Assembly (NCBI GenBank): GCA_037043235.1
Contig: JAWRVZ010000088.1
Span: forward strand, 2,362,001 to 2,426,000
From: Rhodeus uyekii
Taxonomy: Eukaryota; Chordata; Actinopteri; Cypriniformes; Acheilognathidae
Reading direction: 5' to 3'
DNA length: 64,000 bases
Shown here: positions 1-11,880 of the stretch, one piece after another
How the letters are laid out: each line of letters opens with the position of its first letter
How positions within the stretch are numbered: position 1 is the first letter of the stretch
Position numbers and translations under genes: made by a program
Notes under the pieces: model-generated
The model's database searches: none
Told to the model about the DNA's origin: nothing
Seen by the model: only the letters and a program-made list of their open reading frames with translations

Positions 1-1907
1 ATGCCATCCTGAATGCAGACATGCTTTGGATTTACTCAGCAGAAGACCAATTAGTACAAAACCGGCAAGAGAACTATTACTGATGTTGGCTGATTTGTTC
101 AAATATGTTAACAAGTGACAGAACTAATCTCAGATTAACATCTAGGTTTCAGAGTTAAACATGTCTGAAGGCCATCCTTGAATAAAAAGGCATGAATCAT
201 TGCAAACCTGAATGTACAAAACCGGACTCATTAACAGCATGCTGCTTTTCATGAGATGCAGGGCGTTTTGGTTGAAATCCATCCATTAAACAGTTTTATA
301 AATTTTCTTTACGAAATAGGTATTCAGATAACAATTTATTCCCTTTTTTGACATTTATTTTTTGATGTATTGATACATTTTGTTACAGAATCTGCTGAAT
401 GTTTTAGTCTTTACAGTAGCTTGCCCTGGCGCACTGCAGGGATTTCTGCAGGGAAAAATTTTGATCCTATTTCTCAGCAGGCCCACGGAGAGTTGTCTAA
501 GAGAAGTGTCTGATATGGTAAATAGGCACAGAATTACATAAATAATTTAAGGGGGTGTTCATTAATAAAACCTACTTTACAAGTCTCTTTTAAACAGAGA
601 GATGCAAGCTTATGAGAAAGTGCTGACAATTTTGACCAGAGATGGGCAAGGTCACGACAGGGTCACTTGTCTCTGTGGCACAGATGAGTATCTGTTTGAC
701 CCATAAACAGATTAATCATAACGGAGAGGTGAGCACCCCACCTCGCGCATGCATTTTAGTTCCACACGCAATCAAATAACCCTCGCTGCGGCAGTGCTGT
801 TTGGCATCCTTTTCCTCACAAGGTCTTTGTAACCTCCATTCATTCATCTCTGATGAAAGCCTACATTACAAGGACTCTGTGTCAGTCATACAGGCCATTC
901 TTTGTCAAGCTAACAGCTATAATGGAGGAAGGATATATCAGATAATAAATGTCAAAATAGGACCTCGGGACCAAAATTTCAGAATCAATGATCTTACATC
1001 GAGATCCAAAGTATTGTCCTAAGATGACATTAAAATCGCAAGACGTAAATGTGCGTGTTAGTATGAAAGGAAGTGAGGCTCTTCTTAAGTACATCAAAGC
1101 AAAGGAGACCTTTCAGTCTAATTAGTTTGTCCTTTATAAAAGGATTAAGGGCTCAGATTGTTATATATTCATCAGATAGCTTAGGAAAGCTAATGGATGA
1201 ATCAATGCTGTCTGCAACTGGTGGATTCTGTACACATGGATTAGTTACTTCTATTAACATGAAAGTTAACTTCTGCCGTTAACTATTCAACTTTTATCTT
1301 GAAATTTGCTCTGACCTTTAAATTTAGAAAGTGGGAAGTACAGTGAAAAAAATATACTTCTGACCAACTTTAAAAAAAAACTTTAAAAAAGTAATATTGC
1401 TTATGTACTTAAAATGAAAATCTATAAGACAAGACATTGTAGGGGAATACACTTTTAAAAGGTTTTTAAAAGTAAAATCATGAATCATGATAGGTGTAGT
1501 GAAGTCCCACTACAATAAAATATTTAACTGGTTGAGGCAGCCAAATATGGATCCGATTCCGATCAGAGAATCAGGAATGGAGAAGTGATCCGTGGTAATG
1601 AGGCATTTATTTACAGTCCAGTATATGGAGATATGCAGCTGTGATATTATGTGTGTGCATGTGCATGGTATGTATTGCATGAATGCACACATAACACAAA
1701 ACATAACCAGCAGAATTAACAAGGATCAACAGTCATCTAATACCTGCTTGCGTCACTAATGACAGGAAGCCGGCAACAATAACAACAGATTAGTTCCTAG
1801 GACAGGCTTTCTAACACAGCCAACCCCAGTTATCTGTCAAGATAATTTAAATCTCTTGGAAAGTCTGTCTGAAGTGTCTGTATCATTATCCCTAAGGTGA
1901 GGAAGTA
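1..1907. other. AT-rich non-coding stretch
   Basis: I see no gene, RNA gene or recognisable transposon here. Short open frames exist on both strands but have no protein-like composition and no splice context. Poly-A and poly-T runs near 1370-1450 are the only low-complexity features. Confidence 0.6.
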
Positions 1908-2486
1908 GGATCAGCCAGGATCTATCTCCTTAATTAGCAGATTGGTAACGGGGTGGCTTGGCTCTAACTCAATGGAATGTATAGTCTCCAGGTCAAGGTC
2001 ACAAGCACAACATAGCTACCCACTTGAATAAGTCCATTGGCCCCATCATACTCTGGGGCAAGAGAGCTCAAAAGACTATCAGCTGGGACTGATTGTCCAG
2101 CCTTCCAGCCTTGACTTCAAGTGGGAGTCACTTTGCATCTGCACCAGGAGGAGTCTCTCTACTTCAATGCATTCAAAAGGCTTGGCAGGAGAGTCAGTAT
2201 TTATTTTGGCCACTCCATGCTGGGATCTAACACTGGATTAGACAAGCTCTTGCCATGGGGAGAACTGGCTTGGATCAGGTAGGGAACTACTAAGTATGGA
2301 AACAGTTCCAATGAAGGCAGCCTTCTTTAACTCACTGATGTCTGGCTCTTATTCAGCTTTGGGAGTGGAGGCATTTTGGAGTAGGGTGTAAGCCTCTCGA
2401 TCCTGCTTGAACCTGGTGACCATTTTCTCATTGTAAGGGAGAGGACCAACTTGCCAGAACCTTTCTACATGCTGGATGAGAGTATC
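1908..2486 (-). pseudogene. BEL/Pao retrotransposon pol remnant
   Basis: Read on the minus strand, this gives a chain of short protein matches that I recognise as fish BEL/Pao polyprotein. From high to low coordinate they are VERFWQV followed by KMVTRFKQD (start of the RT region), then after a stop WQELV, SVRSQHG and QSDS (linker after RNase H), then PEYDGANGLIQVG in a shifted frame, then HPVTNLLIKEID (entry to the integrase zinc region). The order matches the family, but most of the RT and RNase H sequence between the first and second blocks is missing. Several stops and at least one frameshift are present, so this is a dead internal fragment without visible LTRs. It lies directly upstream of the L2 element and on the opposite strand. 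The family call rests on remembered motif order, not a search. Confidence 0.6.
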
Positions 2487-2589
2487 ACGAGCTCAAACTG
2501 TCATGATGTGAAGACATTGAATCTATGAACTTTGTCGCTCGCTGGGGATTCTTCGCCGACCACGCTACGTCCATCGCTCTGCCAGGCAC

Positions 2590-4089
2590 TTGCGCAATGA
2601 ATATCGCACTACTGCGGACTGCATTCCCTCGATCTGGACCAGTAGATCGGTCGTTCATAGGACTTTGTGTCGTTCAAGAGATACAGCTTTACTAAGGTCC
2701 CTTGCCAGGGAAAATTGTCACCATCATGAGGTTAAATCTGGTGTATGTTTATCTCAGAATGTTTCACTACTAAATTGCCGTTCATTGACTGAAAAAGCTT
2801 CCCTACTCAATGATATAATCACTGATGCTGAACTGGACATGTTGCTTCTCACAGAAACCTGGCAGTCACCGAATGACTACTTTCACCTGAACATTCTTAC
2901 TCCATCTGGTTATAAGTATTTGTCTAAACCACGTCTCTGTGGTAGGGGTGGTGGCCTGGCAGTGGTATATCGTGATACTATGAAAATTATCATGACTGAA
3001 TTTCATGATGCTAAATCTTTTGAATACATGGCTTTTAAAGTGCTTGCTCGTACAACTCTGTTGGTCATATTAATATATCGTCCTCCTAAGTCTCTGTCAA
3101 ATTTCTTCTCTGAGCTCAATGAGCTACTCACTCTGGCCTTTGCTGTATCCTCCCATGTTATGCTGCTTGGTGATTTTAATATCCATTTTGACACTGTCTG
3201 TTCTAATACCAGTGACCTTACATTAACTTTGGATAATTTCAGTCTCAGACAACATGTTGATTTTCCTACTCACAGCCGTGGTCACATGCTTGATCTTGTT
3301 TGCACGTCAGGAATTAATAACGTCTCTGTCTCTGGAACACAAACTGGTATTTCTGATCATAAACGTATTACTGTTAGATTTGACTTTCCTCTTCCTGAAC
3401 CTCATCTCAAAACTACTATTAATTATCACAATGTTAAATCTGTCGATCCACTGTCATTCTCAGACTCTATTAATGCATCTTCTCTGTCTTCTTACTCTGA
3501 TTTATCTTGTCCTTCTGCTGTTCTTTCAACTTACAACTCTGCTATTTCTGAAGCCTTAGATAATCATGCTCCCATGTTAACTAAGCTGGTACCTACTTCT
3601 CATACATCACCCTGGTATACAACTGAGCTCCGACTCCTTAAACAAACTGGCAGACGCCTTGAGCGCCGATATAGGAAAAGTGGCCTGGAGGTGCATTACC
3701 AAGATTTCAGTGCCCACCAGTTAAATTACAAATTAGCTCTCAATAACACACGTACAGAATACTACGCCTCCATGATCAACACTGCTAAAAGTCGACCAAA
3801 GACATTATTTTCAACTGTTAACAAACTTCTCAACCCATCATCGCATCTCATCACTGGCTCATTTGACCTCTGCAACTCATTTCTCCACTTCTTTGTAAAT
3901 AAGATAAAATCCATCTATGAAACATTCTCACCTAATTCATCGGAAGTCTTCTCTAACTGGTCCTCATCACAGCCCATAAAACACACTCTCTCTAGCTTTA
4001 CACCCACCAATATGACAGCTGTTAGAAACTTAATTGCTCATACCAGCTCATCCACTTCTCGGTTGGATCCAGCACCTACCCATTTCTAA
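2590..4089 (+). pseudogene. L2 ORF2, endonuclease half (499 codons)
   Basis: This is the N-terminal part of the LINE polyprotein, which nicks target DNA to prime reverse transcription. AP-endonuclease landmarks occur in order: LLNCRSL at residues 60-66 (metal-binding Asn), LLLTETW at 85-91 (catalytic Glu), IYRPP at 162-166, LLGDFN at 192-197 (Asp and Asn) and GISDH at 253-257 (terminal Asp-His pair). All expected catalytic residues are present. After residue 260 comes the linker towards RT. The frame runs into a stop just after LDPAPT because the following block, PISNLPF, resumes in another frame. In intact relatives tens of residues separate these two motifs, so a deletion with frame change lies near 4075-4085. 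The first ATG was taken as the start; the true start could be upstream. Confidence 0.85.
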
Positions 4090-5409
4090 TCTTCCTTTTG
4101 TTGCGAAGCTGCTTGAAAAAGTTGTTGCCTCTCAACTACAAGCTCATCTCTCTGTAAACAACCTACCTGATCCCTTTCAATCTGGCTTTCGGTCGGGCCA
4201 CAGCACTGAAACAGCGTTGGTAAAAATTACTAATGACTTGCTTTTGTCTGCTGATTCGATTCTGGTTGTCTTACCATCCTTATCATGCTCGACTTAACTG
4301 CTGCATTTGATACTATATCCCATCATATACTCATCTCTCGTCTATCTGCTATCGGCATCACGGGTAATGCGTTATCCTGGTTCATATCGTATCTCACCGA
4401 TAGACAATTCTTCGTTATTATTCAGAACTTCAAATCTTCTCCATGTTCTCTCTCTCAGGGTGTTCCTCAAGGCTCTGTTCTTGGACCGCTTCTGTTTAAC
4501 ATTTATCTGCTACCATTAGATCACATTATCCGTAGTCATGGTCTAAGCTATCATTGTTATGCTGATGACTTGCAAATCTACATTTCAGCCCGCTCCGTCT
4601 CCACTCTCCCCCTGGACTCATTAAATACCTGTATTACTGATATTAAAACCTGGCTACATAGAAACTTCCTGAAATTCAATAACAATAAAACTGAGGTCAC
4701 TGTATTCGGTCCACCATCCATTCTGAAAAAGTCTGAACTGAGTATATTTATTGATGGGTCCTCATTAATTCCATCTCACTCTGTTAAAAATCTGGGTGTA
4801 ACATTTGACTCTGCTCTTACATTTCAAGCTCATATTGGTTCAGTTACCAAGACTGCATTCTACCACCTTCGTAACATCGCCAGACTCCGACCAGCTCTCA
4901 GCACTAAAGACACCGAAACTCTTAGCAATGCCTTAATAACCTCACGTCTTGACTACTGTAATTCACTGCTTATTGGGCTTCCCGCTAAAACTATCACTAG
5001 ACTACAATATGTACAAAACTCTGCTGCCAGAGTCATCCATCAAGTCAAAAAATCGGACCACATTACCCCTTTTCTCTATAACCTTCACTGGCTACCTGTC
5101 TCTGTCCGCATTCAGTACAAAATTCTTCTGTTAACTTTTAAATGTCTGCATGGACTTGCTCCTCATTATTTATCTGAACTTCTGCACTGTTATTTTCCTC
5201 CACGTACTCTCCGGTCATCTGACTCTAGACTACTCGCTATACCTCGTTTCCGTCTTTCTACTATGGGTGGCAGATCATTCAGTGCTGTGGCCCCGAAACT
5301 CTGGAATTCCCTCCCTCTTTCTCTGCGCGACACTGCTACTATTTCCTCCTTCAAGTCTCAATTAAAAACATATCTTTTTTCACAGTACTTCCAAACTTCA
5401 TCTGCTTAG
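4080..5409 (+). pseudogene. L2 ORF2, reverse transcriptase half
   Basis: This is the reverse transcriptase and C-terminal domain of the same LINE, in two frames. The first piece (about 4080-4262) carries PISNLPF and FRSGHSTETAL, normal for the RT finger region. A tandem duplication of GATTC at 4253-4262 then shifts the frame by 5 bp. The second piece (4285-5409, 374 codons from its first ATG) carries LDLTAAFDT at residues 2-10 with the first metal-binding Asp, SQGVPQGSVLGPLLFNIY at 57-74, and the catalytic YADD at 92-95. It ends with the L2-type C-terminus containing LDYCNSLL, LHWLPV and LWNSLPLSLR. Catalytic residues are intact; only the duplication and the upstream deletion stop translation. 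Confidence 0.9.
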
Positions 5410-5539
5410 AATTCTTTTTTTTTTCTCTTCTGTATATTTGTATTTATATGTCCTACATTGTTTGAGTATGTCTATTTTGTGTATGTATATTTTGTGTACA
5501 GCGACCTTGAGCATGGGAAAGGCGCTATATAAATAAAAC

Positions 5540-5559
5540 TTATTATTATTATTATTATT
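5540..5559 (+). repeat. (TTA)n tail of the L2 LINE
   Basis: A short TTA microsatellite directly follows AAATAAAAC and ends the element. L2-clade elements end in short tandem repeats generated at target-primed reverse transcription. Confidence 0.8.
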
Positions 5560-5982
5560 GCTGACTCCCCCGTGAAGCATGACCACCAATGATTGAACAG
5601 ATAATGTGAATTAATCAAATGTGTTAGTATCACCAAAATTGTTGTTGTGCGGCTTTGGTAAGCGCTCCGCTTGATTGACTGTCAGACCATTTCTCACTGA
5701 CACAGGGATGTAATATGTACACCACGTACGCTTACCTCCATCCAGCCTCCCGTAGGTTTACTACTGCTGCTGAGAAGGAAACGGGTGTTGCTCCAAAATC
5801 TGACTCCCCGTTGCATGCATTCATTAATACGGGCTTAATTGAGCATATTCCCTTATCAATCTTTTTTTTTTTTTTTTTTACACAGTAAACACCTAGAACG
5901 TGCACAGAAGTTTTCAGTACACTTAAAATAATACATAGAAAATAAAATAATATGTACAAAGGTGTCATCCAACGGGAACTAG
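5560..5982. other. Non-coding spacer
   Basis: No gene or clear transposon end is visible. A poly-T run lies at about 5862-5879. Confidence 0.5.
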
Positions 5983-6303
5983 TGCGATGCAGAAGCAGGA
6001 CTCGGAGAATAAGTTCCAAACGTAAGAGCTTTATTCAAGGAAACATGAAAACCAAAATACCTGAAATACAACAGAAACAGCACTTCTTAGTGGAAACAAG
6101 GAACATCCACACTCGTCACATAACACAAACCTAGAAACGTTCACAACTGACAAAGACAAAGGAGCACAGAAAGGTATATAATGACAACCAAGGGAACAGC
6201 TGATGAGATTTAGGATCATGATTAGACACAGAAGGAAGCATGCAGGACCTGGAAGATACATAGAGGAACCTTGAAGGGAACAACGTGAGACAAAACCCTG
6301 ACA
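5983..6303 (-). mobile_element. Gypsy-type LTR-like block
   Basis: On the minus strand the block starts TGTCAGGG, carries a TATA-like ATTATATACC and an AATAAA signal about 40 bp before its end, and finishes in CA. This is the layout of a short fish Gypsy LTR. Flanking 5-bp target duplications are not seen, so it may be one end of a lost element. The open frame across 6031-6492 on the same strand is incidental. Confidence 0.45.
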
Positions 6304-7784
6304 AAAGGATGGATTGAAACTATAAACTGCCTGAGCTTCGTCAGGATAAGAGATAAAGACACCAACACTGTTGATTTTTTTTTTCTTCACATGATGGGTG
6401 GGGGTTTGCATGTTCTGGGTGTTTGCTGTGTGTAAAAAAAATATTGATCGATAAGCGAATTTGCTCAAGGAAGCGCCTATTAATGAATGCATTTAATGAA
6501 CTAAACTCACTGTTTTGCCTCAGTTCCCTTTTTTTTGTTGTAAAACCGTATGTTTTAGCATGCACTTTATAATATGGTGCGCCTTAAGTGTGGGTTAAGT
6601 ACAGAAATAGACCCATAATTGAGACTGCACCTTATGGTCCGGTGTGCCTTATGATGCGGAAAATACGGTATAAGCTTTCTTACAAGGATTTCTGACAATA
6701 GGTGTCATCATCATAGTCTACATAAATGTTGTATCCAAGATTATTAGATCAAGATCACACAGAGTGAATTTTGTAATTATCTTATAGGACTGCTGAAATC
6801 ACACAGCATTAGTCCGTGTGAGCCAGCAACGTAGATCTGAAAAGACAGAAGACCGAGACCAGGGCAGACCGGTGACCAAGTTGAAGTCAGAGGACTAGAG
6901 AACCAAGGTGACTTTGCTGGACCAGAAGTGGAGCTGGGGGATCCTAGGACCAAAACATTTTTAGGCACAGCCAGTAGGAGTGATGACAACAGTATAACTG
7001 AGGGAATGGAGAAGCCCAGTGGGCCACTAAATATTGGAGTAGAGGGACCAGACACAGCCACAGTACCAGAAGTCTGCAGTGGACAATGAACCCAGGTGAA
7101 GATGGTAGGACAAGGATTTTTTTTTTTCAGAGGGATGGGAGGATATTGTTTTAGCTGAGGGAGCAAAGGAGCTTTTCTTCAGTCTACATACATACAGCAA
7201 CATTGCAAATAAATAACAGATAACACATTTAATCGGTTGTGTCAGTCAAAGTGTAGTGGCAAATATTCTTTGAAGAGTGAAAGCTCTTGTATTTGAGCCA
7301 ACTGTTGATATATGTATGTAAGTATTGGAGTTACATCAGAAAATCTATGGGTAAATCATAAATCCTTGAATAATACAAAGCAGGGCTAGTGAATTAGTTA
7401 ACACAAAAGGAAGCAACAGTAGAGACTGTGCAGAATACTCTGAGATAACAGCTAGTCTGCCAGTCGATATCATTAAGTGTTTTCCAATACAATAATGTGC
7501 CTATGTAGCTTCAAGCAGATCTGTTTGCGTTTTCATTTCCTTTCATTGCTCATTCATTTTGTTAGTCAGAAAATATCCAAGACAGAAACCTTGGATGGAA
7601 ACAGCGGGTTTGTATATTCTGACAGTGGGTAGACTGAGGAAATATGTTTAATAATAATAATAAACAGATATTACTTTCCTTCCAGCAGGCACATTTGCAG
7701 TCATCTCAGAATTTTTGGAGCATTTAATGTGGGGAAACTTTTGGAGCATTTAACGTGGGGAAATGTTGGTTCATAATTGAAATA
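6304..7784. other. Non-coding spacer with small repeats
   Basis: It holds the MITE-like arms at 6545-6669 and a purine-rich stretch at 6780-7160 that is open on the minus strand for 129 codons but of low-complexity Ser/Pro character. A tandem doubling of a roughly 27-bp unit containing TTTTGGAGCATTTAA lies at about 7710-7763. No gene is supported. Confidence 0.5.
6545..6669. mobile_element. Degenerate MITE-like inverted repeat
   Basis: The arms begin ACCGTAT and end ATACGGT. Both sides contain a variant of GCGCCTTATAATGCGG in opposite orientation, a sequence type common in small DNA transposons of fish. The arms match only partly and no clear target duplication is visible. Confidence 0.35.
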
Positions 7785-8199
7785 CAGTAATAGCTAGGTT
7801 TACGAGTGTAATTCGTTCCAAGAGCGAGCTCGTAAACCAAAATACTCGTACACCAAAACAAATTCTCCCATAAGAATGCACTAAAAATCAATTAATTTGT
7901 TCCACACGACCACAAATGCCCATTTAAAATATATATATATTTTTTACCCTATTAATTGCAGTTAAAATTGTAACCATTAAGATCTCATATAAATACTAAT
8001 TACTAATTGACAATTAAACTCTAAAAATACTTGACAATTTCCTCTAATGCACTTCAGGTTTGAGCAGCCTGCTGAGGAGAGAGAGGAGGAAGGAGCGGGG
8101 AAAGCAAGGAAAAGAGCAATTAGTAAATTTATTATAATAGTGCAGAAAACAAATGAAGTGATAATCCAGAGTGAAAGTCTTGGAACATGGTAGCCGTGA

Positions 8200-8325
8200 A
8201 CGAACGAACTCACGGGAGCCGCGAAAGAAGGAACTCACGGGAGCCGCGAAAGAAGGAACTCAAGGGAGCCGCGAACGAAGGAACTCACGGGAGCCGCGAA
8301 CGAAGGAACTCACGGGAGCCACGAA
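8200..8325 (+). repeat. Minisatellite with GGGAGCCGCGAA core, block 1
   Basis: About five imperfect copies of a 25-30 bp unit built from GGAACTCACGGGAGCCGCGA. The same unit recurs in block 2 after the first 210-bp duplicate. Confidence 0.8.
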
Positions 8326-8340
8326 CAAGATGATATGAGA

Positions 8341-8550
8341 ATAGGCAGATGATATGAGAATCAGGTGTTCAGTGACCACACACACACACTCAGGCAGAAC
8401 TAGGAGACACTGAATTCATGAACCATTACAGTTACTGCTTAGAGGTATTGTACGTGTATACTTTACTATGTGAACAATAGCGATCACATTTAATTAATGT
8501 TAAGAATAGGAGTTAAAAACCTCTGTAAATCACTTATAAAAGTATCACTG
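8341..8550 (+). repeat. 210-bp direct duplicate, copy 1
   Basis: This matches 8788-8997 base for base by eye except one T/C difference in the segment GTGTATACTTYACTATG. It lies 447 bp upstream of its partner and includes a short (CA)n run. Confidence 0.9.
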
Positions 8551-8780
8551 AACCGCGAACAAACTAACTCACGGGAGCCGCGAAACAAGGAACTCACGGG
8601 AGCCGTGAACGAACCGCGAAACAAGGAACTCACGGGAGCCGCGAACGAACAAACTCACGGGAGCCGCGAACGAACGAACTCACGGGAGCCGCGAACGAAC
8701 GAACGAACTCACGGGAGCCGCGAACAAACTAACTCACGGGAGTCGCGAACAAACTAACTCACGGGAGCCACGAACAAAAG
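8551..8780 (+). repeat. Minisatellite with GGGAGCCGCGAA core, block 2
   Basis: About nine imperfect units of the same type as block 1, between the two 210-bp duplicates. The 86-codon plus-strand frame here is only the repeat read through. Confidence 0.8.
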
Positions 8781-8787
8781 CGGGGAG

Positions 8788-8997
8788 ATAGGCAGATGAT
8801 ATGAGAATCAGGTGTTCAGTGACCACACACACACACTCAGGCAGAACTAGGAGACACTGAATTCATGAACCATTACAGTTACTGCTTAGAGGTATTGTAC
8901 GTGTATACTTCACTATGTGAACAATAGCGATCACATTTAATTAATGTTAAGAATAGGAGTTAAAAACCTCTGTAAATCACTTATAAAAGTATCACTG
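8788..8997 (+). repeat. 210-bp direct duplicate, copy 2
   Basis: Partner of 8341-8550. Minisatellite block 2 plus this copy looks like one segmental duplication inside the transposon. Confidence 0.9.
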
Positions 8998-9233
8998 TGG
9001 TGAATGATGCAGCCAAACCAAACGAAGCTGAGAGAATGAGTGAAGGGGTGATAGAGGGGTTGGAACCTTCTGACTGAGAGGCTGTCATTAGGATATTTTC
9101 ACTAAAAATGCGCAGAATGATGCTGAGCGCCTGGATGAGGGACATTTCTTATCGTACACCAATACAATGCTCGTACACCGATTCGACCCTCCATGCTCGT
9201 ATACCAAGTCGCTCGTAAACCAAGGTATTACTG

Positions 9234-10471
9234 TACAATCATATTTCACTTGTAGTATTTTTTGCACTGGTTGTTGTTCTGTTAACAGACTTGATTTTAA
9301 AATCATACCTTTTGTTTTTAAGGCTCTGACCTTCTGAATGCAGATGTACGTGTCAATTGTCTGAGCAGAGATGGTCCTGATATAGAGGGACATTTTTTTT
9401 TTGTTAATTGGTGGGCTAAAACTATAATTTCAACAGAACATGAATTTGATTCTGAGCTAAAAGAATCAAAGCTATTTTTTGTGTCGAAGGTAGATCCTCT
9501 TATATGTGTTTTTTTTCCAACGCATTGCAATCTATATACATAGTTTATATGCACTTCCTATGTCTGTGAAGTCTATTGTACTATGGTTGCAAAGTATTTT
9601 TGCTTTTACTGAGCTTATCATAAAGAACCAGTGGTTAAAGACCTTTATTTCCCTTTGTACTTTCCGTTAAGGATATGTAGTTTTAGCATATACACATTGC
9701 ATTTGCATTATATAAATTCATATATTAAGCGAAACGGTCGGATGACCATGTGCACTCTCAGATGATGTATGTAATCATGCTACACTGAAGAATTTGTCAT
9801 TTCTTTTGTTATTCTGTTTCATGTCACCCGTATTTACCCCTGTTTGTAGTCATTTGTGGTCCATTAGTTAATTGGTTCCTCTGTTAATTAATCTTGATTG
9901 TTCTCAGGTGTGTCTTGTTGTTTTTGTCAGCCTTTGTGTATTTAAATCCTACTGTTTCCTATGTGTGGCTTCTTTCTTTTTTTTTTGCCCAGGTCTTGTC
10001 TTTATATGGCTCAGTGTTTGCTGCTATTAGTGCTACTCCTGGTTTTGCTATTTGTTATTTTAAATTTCATTTTCTTTATATCTTGAGCTGCATTTTGGAG
10101 TTTCACCAATCCCACAGTGAGATGCCAAACAAAAGTTTGAGAGAGACAAACTTTAGATTGATTGATTACAAATGTGTGTTCCCTAAAAGAAAAAAAAGTA
10201 TTTCAGTGCATTTTTCTCCATGTAGTTAGCACAGAAGTAAGACTTGCTGAGAATTTGGAAGCAACAGGTTGCAACAAATTATATATCGGAGAGACAGTGA
10301 TCCCTGTCAAGTGACGATATTCTATTAGTGCTTCCATAATCAGTCTCCTGAGGCATCTCACTCCTGTTATCAGAGAACCAGGGCTAAGTAAATAGCTTAA
10401 CATTCTGATACACAGGACAAATGTGAACCTGCTGCTGCAGATACTCTACTGTGAACAGGATTTATCCTAAG
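9234..10471. other. Non-coding spacer, possible LTR debris
   Basis: The stretch 9810-10000 has the T-rich character and short phrases (TTAATTAATCTTGATTG, CAGGTGTGTCTTG) often seen in fish Gypsy LTR U3 regions. No LTR ends or target duplications can be fixed. Nothing else is recognised. Confidence 0.4.
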
Positions 10472-11880
10472 CAGTGCTGGGAGTAACGCATTACAAGCAA
10501 TGCGAGAAATGTGATCAGATTCCTTTATTCAAGTAATTAGCAATGCAACGCATGTTTTACCATTTATCGACTGACTGCTGTCTTGTCCCTATGTTGAGAG
10601 TCGGGAGTAAGTGCAGAGGCGTTGCGTGAGCTCTGTGTAAAAATGATGGTTATTGTAGTTCTTGAACTGAGAACATGCGTTTGCTCCTCTCACTGAAATA
10701 GGTTCAGTATTCCTCAAAATGAATAGAAACCATGAACTGCAAACTTATGAGGATGTGCAGCAAACCAGCAATAATTAAATGTTGACACAAAAGTATTTAA
10801 CCAAACTTTATTAACCAATGTCTTTGCTGCTGACCTTCATGATCCAAACCAATCATTCTAAATATAAAAAAATAAGAAAGTGTATCTAAAGTCATTTTTG
10901 CTCGGTTTCTTTCATTGCTGAAAAAATAAAATATTCCTGTGTTCAAGTCCAATTTTAGACCTGCAGTTGCAAACTTCACTTCCTCTCAAGGAATCCCCTC
11001 CACCATTTTGAAGTGCGTTCAACTTTGTCAAGTAGCTGAGGGATCTTTACTTCGACAAACCTTTAACCCAACACTTTTAGCTAATCTACTCAACATGTAC
11101 ACTTCAGCACATCCATAGCACGACATTGCACCACCATGTGCGTGAAGTCAAAGTAGATTGCGCTTAATTTACACCCACCCTGCACAAATTTTTACTTTTA
11201 TCTGCATTTAATACTTGTGGCTACCTTAGGTTGACTGTTTTTAACATTTTACTGCATTGTTGTTTAAGGTTATTTATTTAAAAAAGGTGTTGTGTTGAGT
11301 ATACATATTATGTTCATGTTTAATATTTGTTTATATTAAATGTAATAGCCCAAAAATACATTCTAGGCTATATAATGGTGTGTAAAACAATTTTAAGGAA
11401 AACATTCATTAATAATGAATCATACCCATCGCAGATTCCAAGTGATCAATGGCTTAGGTTAATCTATTTAAACACATTTCAAGGTATTGCGCAGGTTCCC
11501 ACTGTAAGCAATGATGTATGGCCGAGTGAACGAGATTGAGGGAAGTAATAGAGGGAAAGGAGCAAAAAAAGACTTAAATGCATGAATGCTGCATTTGTTT
11601 GAGCTATGCCCTTTACTGTACAGTTGTGAATTTGCACTTCCTTCAGCCTGAGATTTATTCATTTCACCATTGGTGTGAAAGGGTCTTTACATTTCCTAAA
11701 ATTAGACATTTTTTTCTTTTTTGGAATCAAAATATAAACAACATAGCCCAACACGGGTGCGAAAAAGTTAAACAAAAGTAACGCAAATAATTACTTTCCA
11801 AAAAGGTTATTTAGTAACTCAGTAAGCTGCTTTTTAGGGAGTACTGCGATTTATTGTAATGCAAAAAGCAACTTTCCTTA
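10472..11880. mobile_element. Decayed hAT-like element
   Basis: The left end CAGTGCTGGGAGTAACGCAT is a hAT-type end I recognise from fish. At 11770-11880 there is matching right-hand subterminal sequence (GTAACGCAAATAATTACTTT, then GTAATGC-type repeats), but no clean terminal repeat or 8-bp duplication remains. No transposase frame is present. Confidence 0.4.

Larger units (their letters stand above)
2510..5559 (+). mobile_element. L2-clade non-LTR retrotransposon, defective
   Basis: An apurinic-type endonuclease followed by a reverse transcriptase in one direction, then a short 3' UTR ending in GGCGCTATATAAATAAAAC and a TTA microsatellite tail (5540-5559), is the architecture of L2-type LINEs in fish. 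There is no poly-A tail, as expected for L2. The 5' limit is set only by the end of the BEL/Pao remnant and may be wrong by tens of bases; no separate ORF1 is visible. The copy is broken by an internal deletion near 4080 and a 5-bp duplication at 4253-4262, but both halves otherwise stay open, so it was probably lost recently. Confidence 0.88.
7785..9233. mobile_element. Non-autonomous TA-flanked DNA transposon
   Basis: The element begins CAGTAATAGCTAGGTTTACG and its right end, reverse-complemented, begins CAGTAATACCTTGGTTTACG. TA dinucleotides at 7783-7784 and 9234-9235 flank it, as for Tc1/mariner-type insertions. Several copies of CTCGTAAACC or CTCGTACACC, in both orientations, lie just inside each end and could be transposase-binding repeats. 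There is no transposase frame. The interior carries a GC-richer minisatellite and a 210-bp direct duplication. The superfamily is inferred from the TA target only. Confidence 0.65.

Noticed and set aside
6031..6492. 153-codon minus-strand frame
   Set aside because: Covers the LTR-like block and its flank, with no gag or pol motif.
6780..7166. 129-codon Ser/Pro-rich minus-strand frame
   Set aside because: Composition follows from a purine-rich plus strand; no domain or start context.
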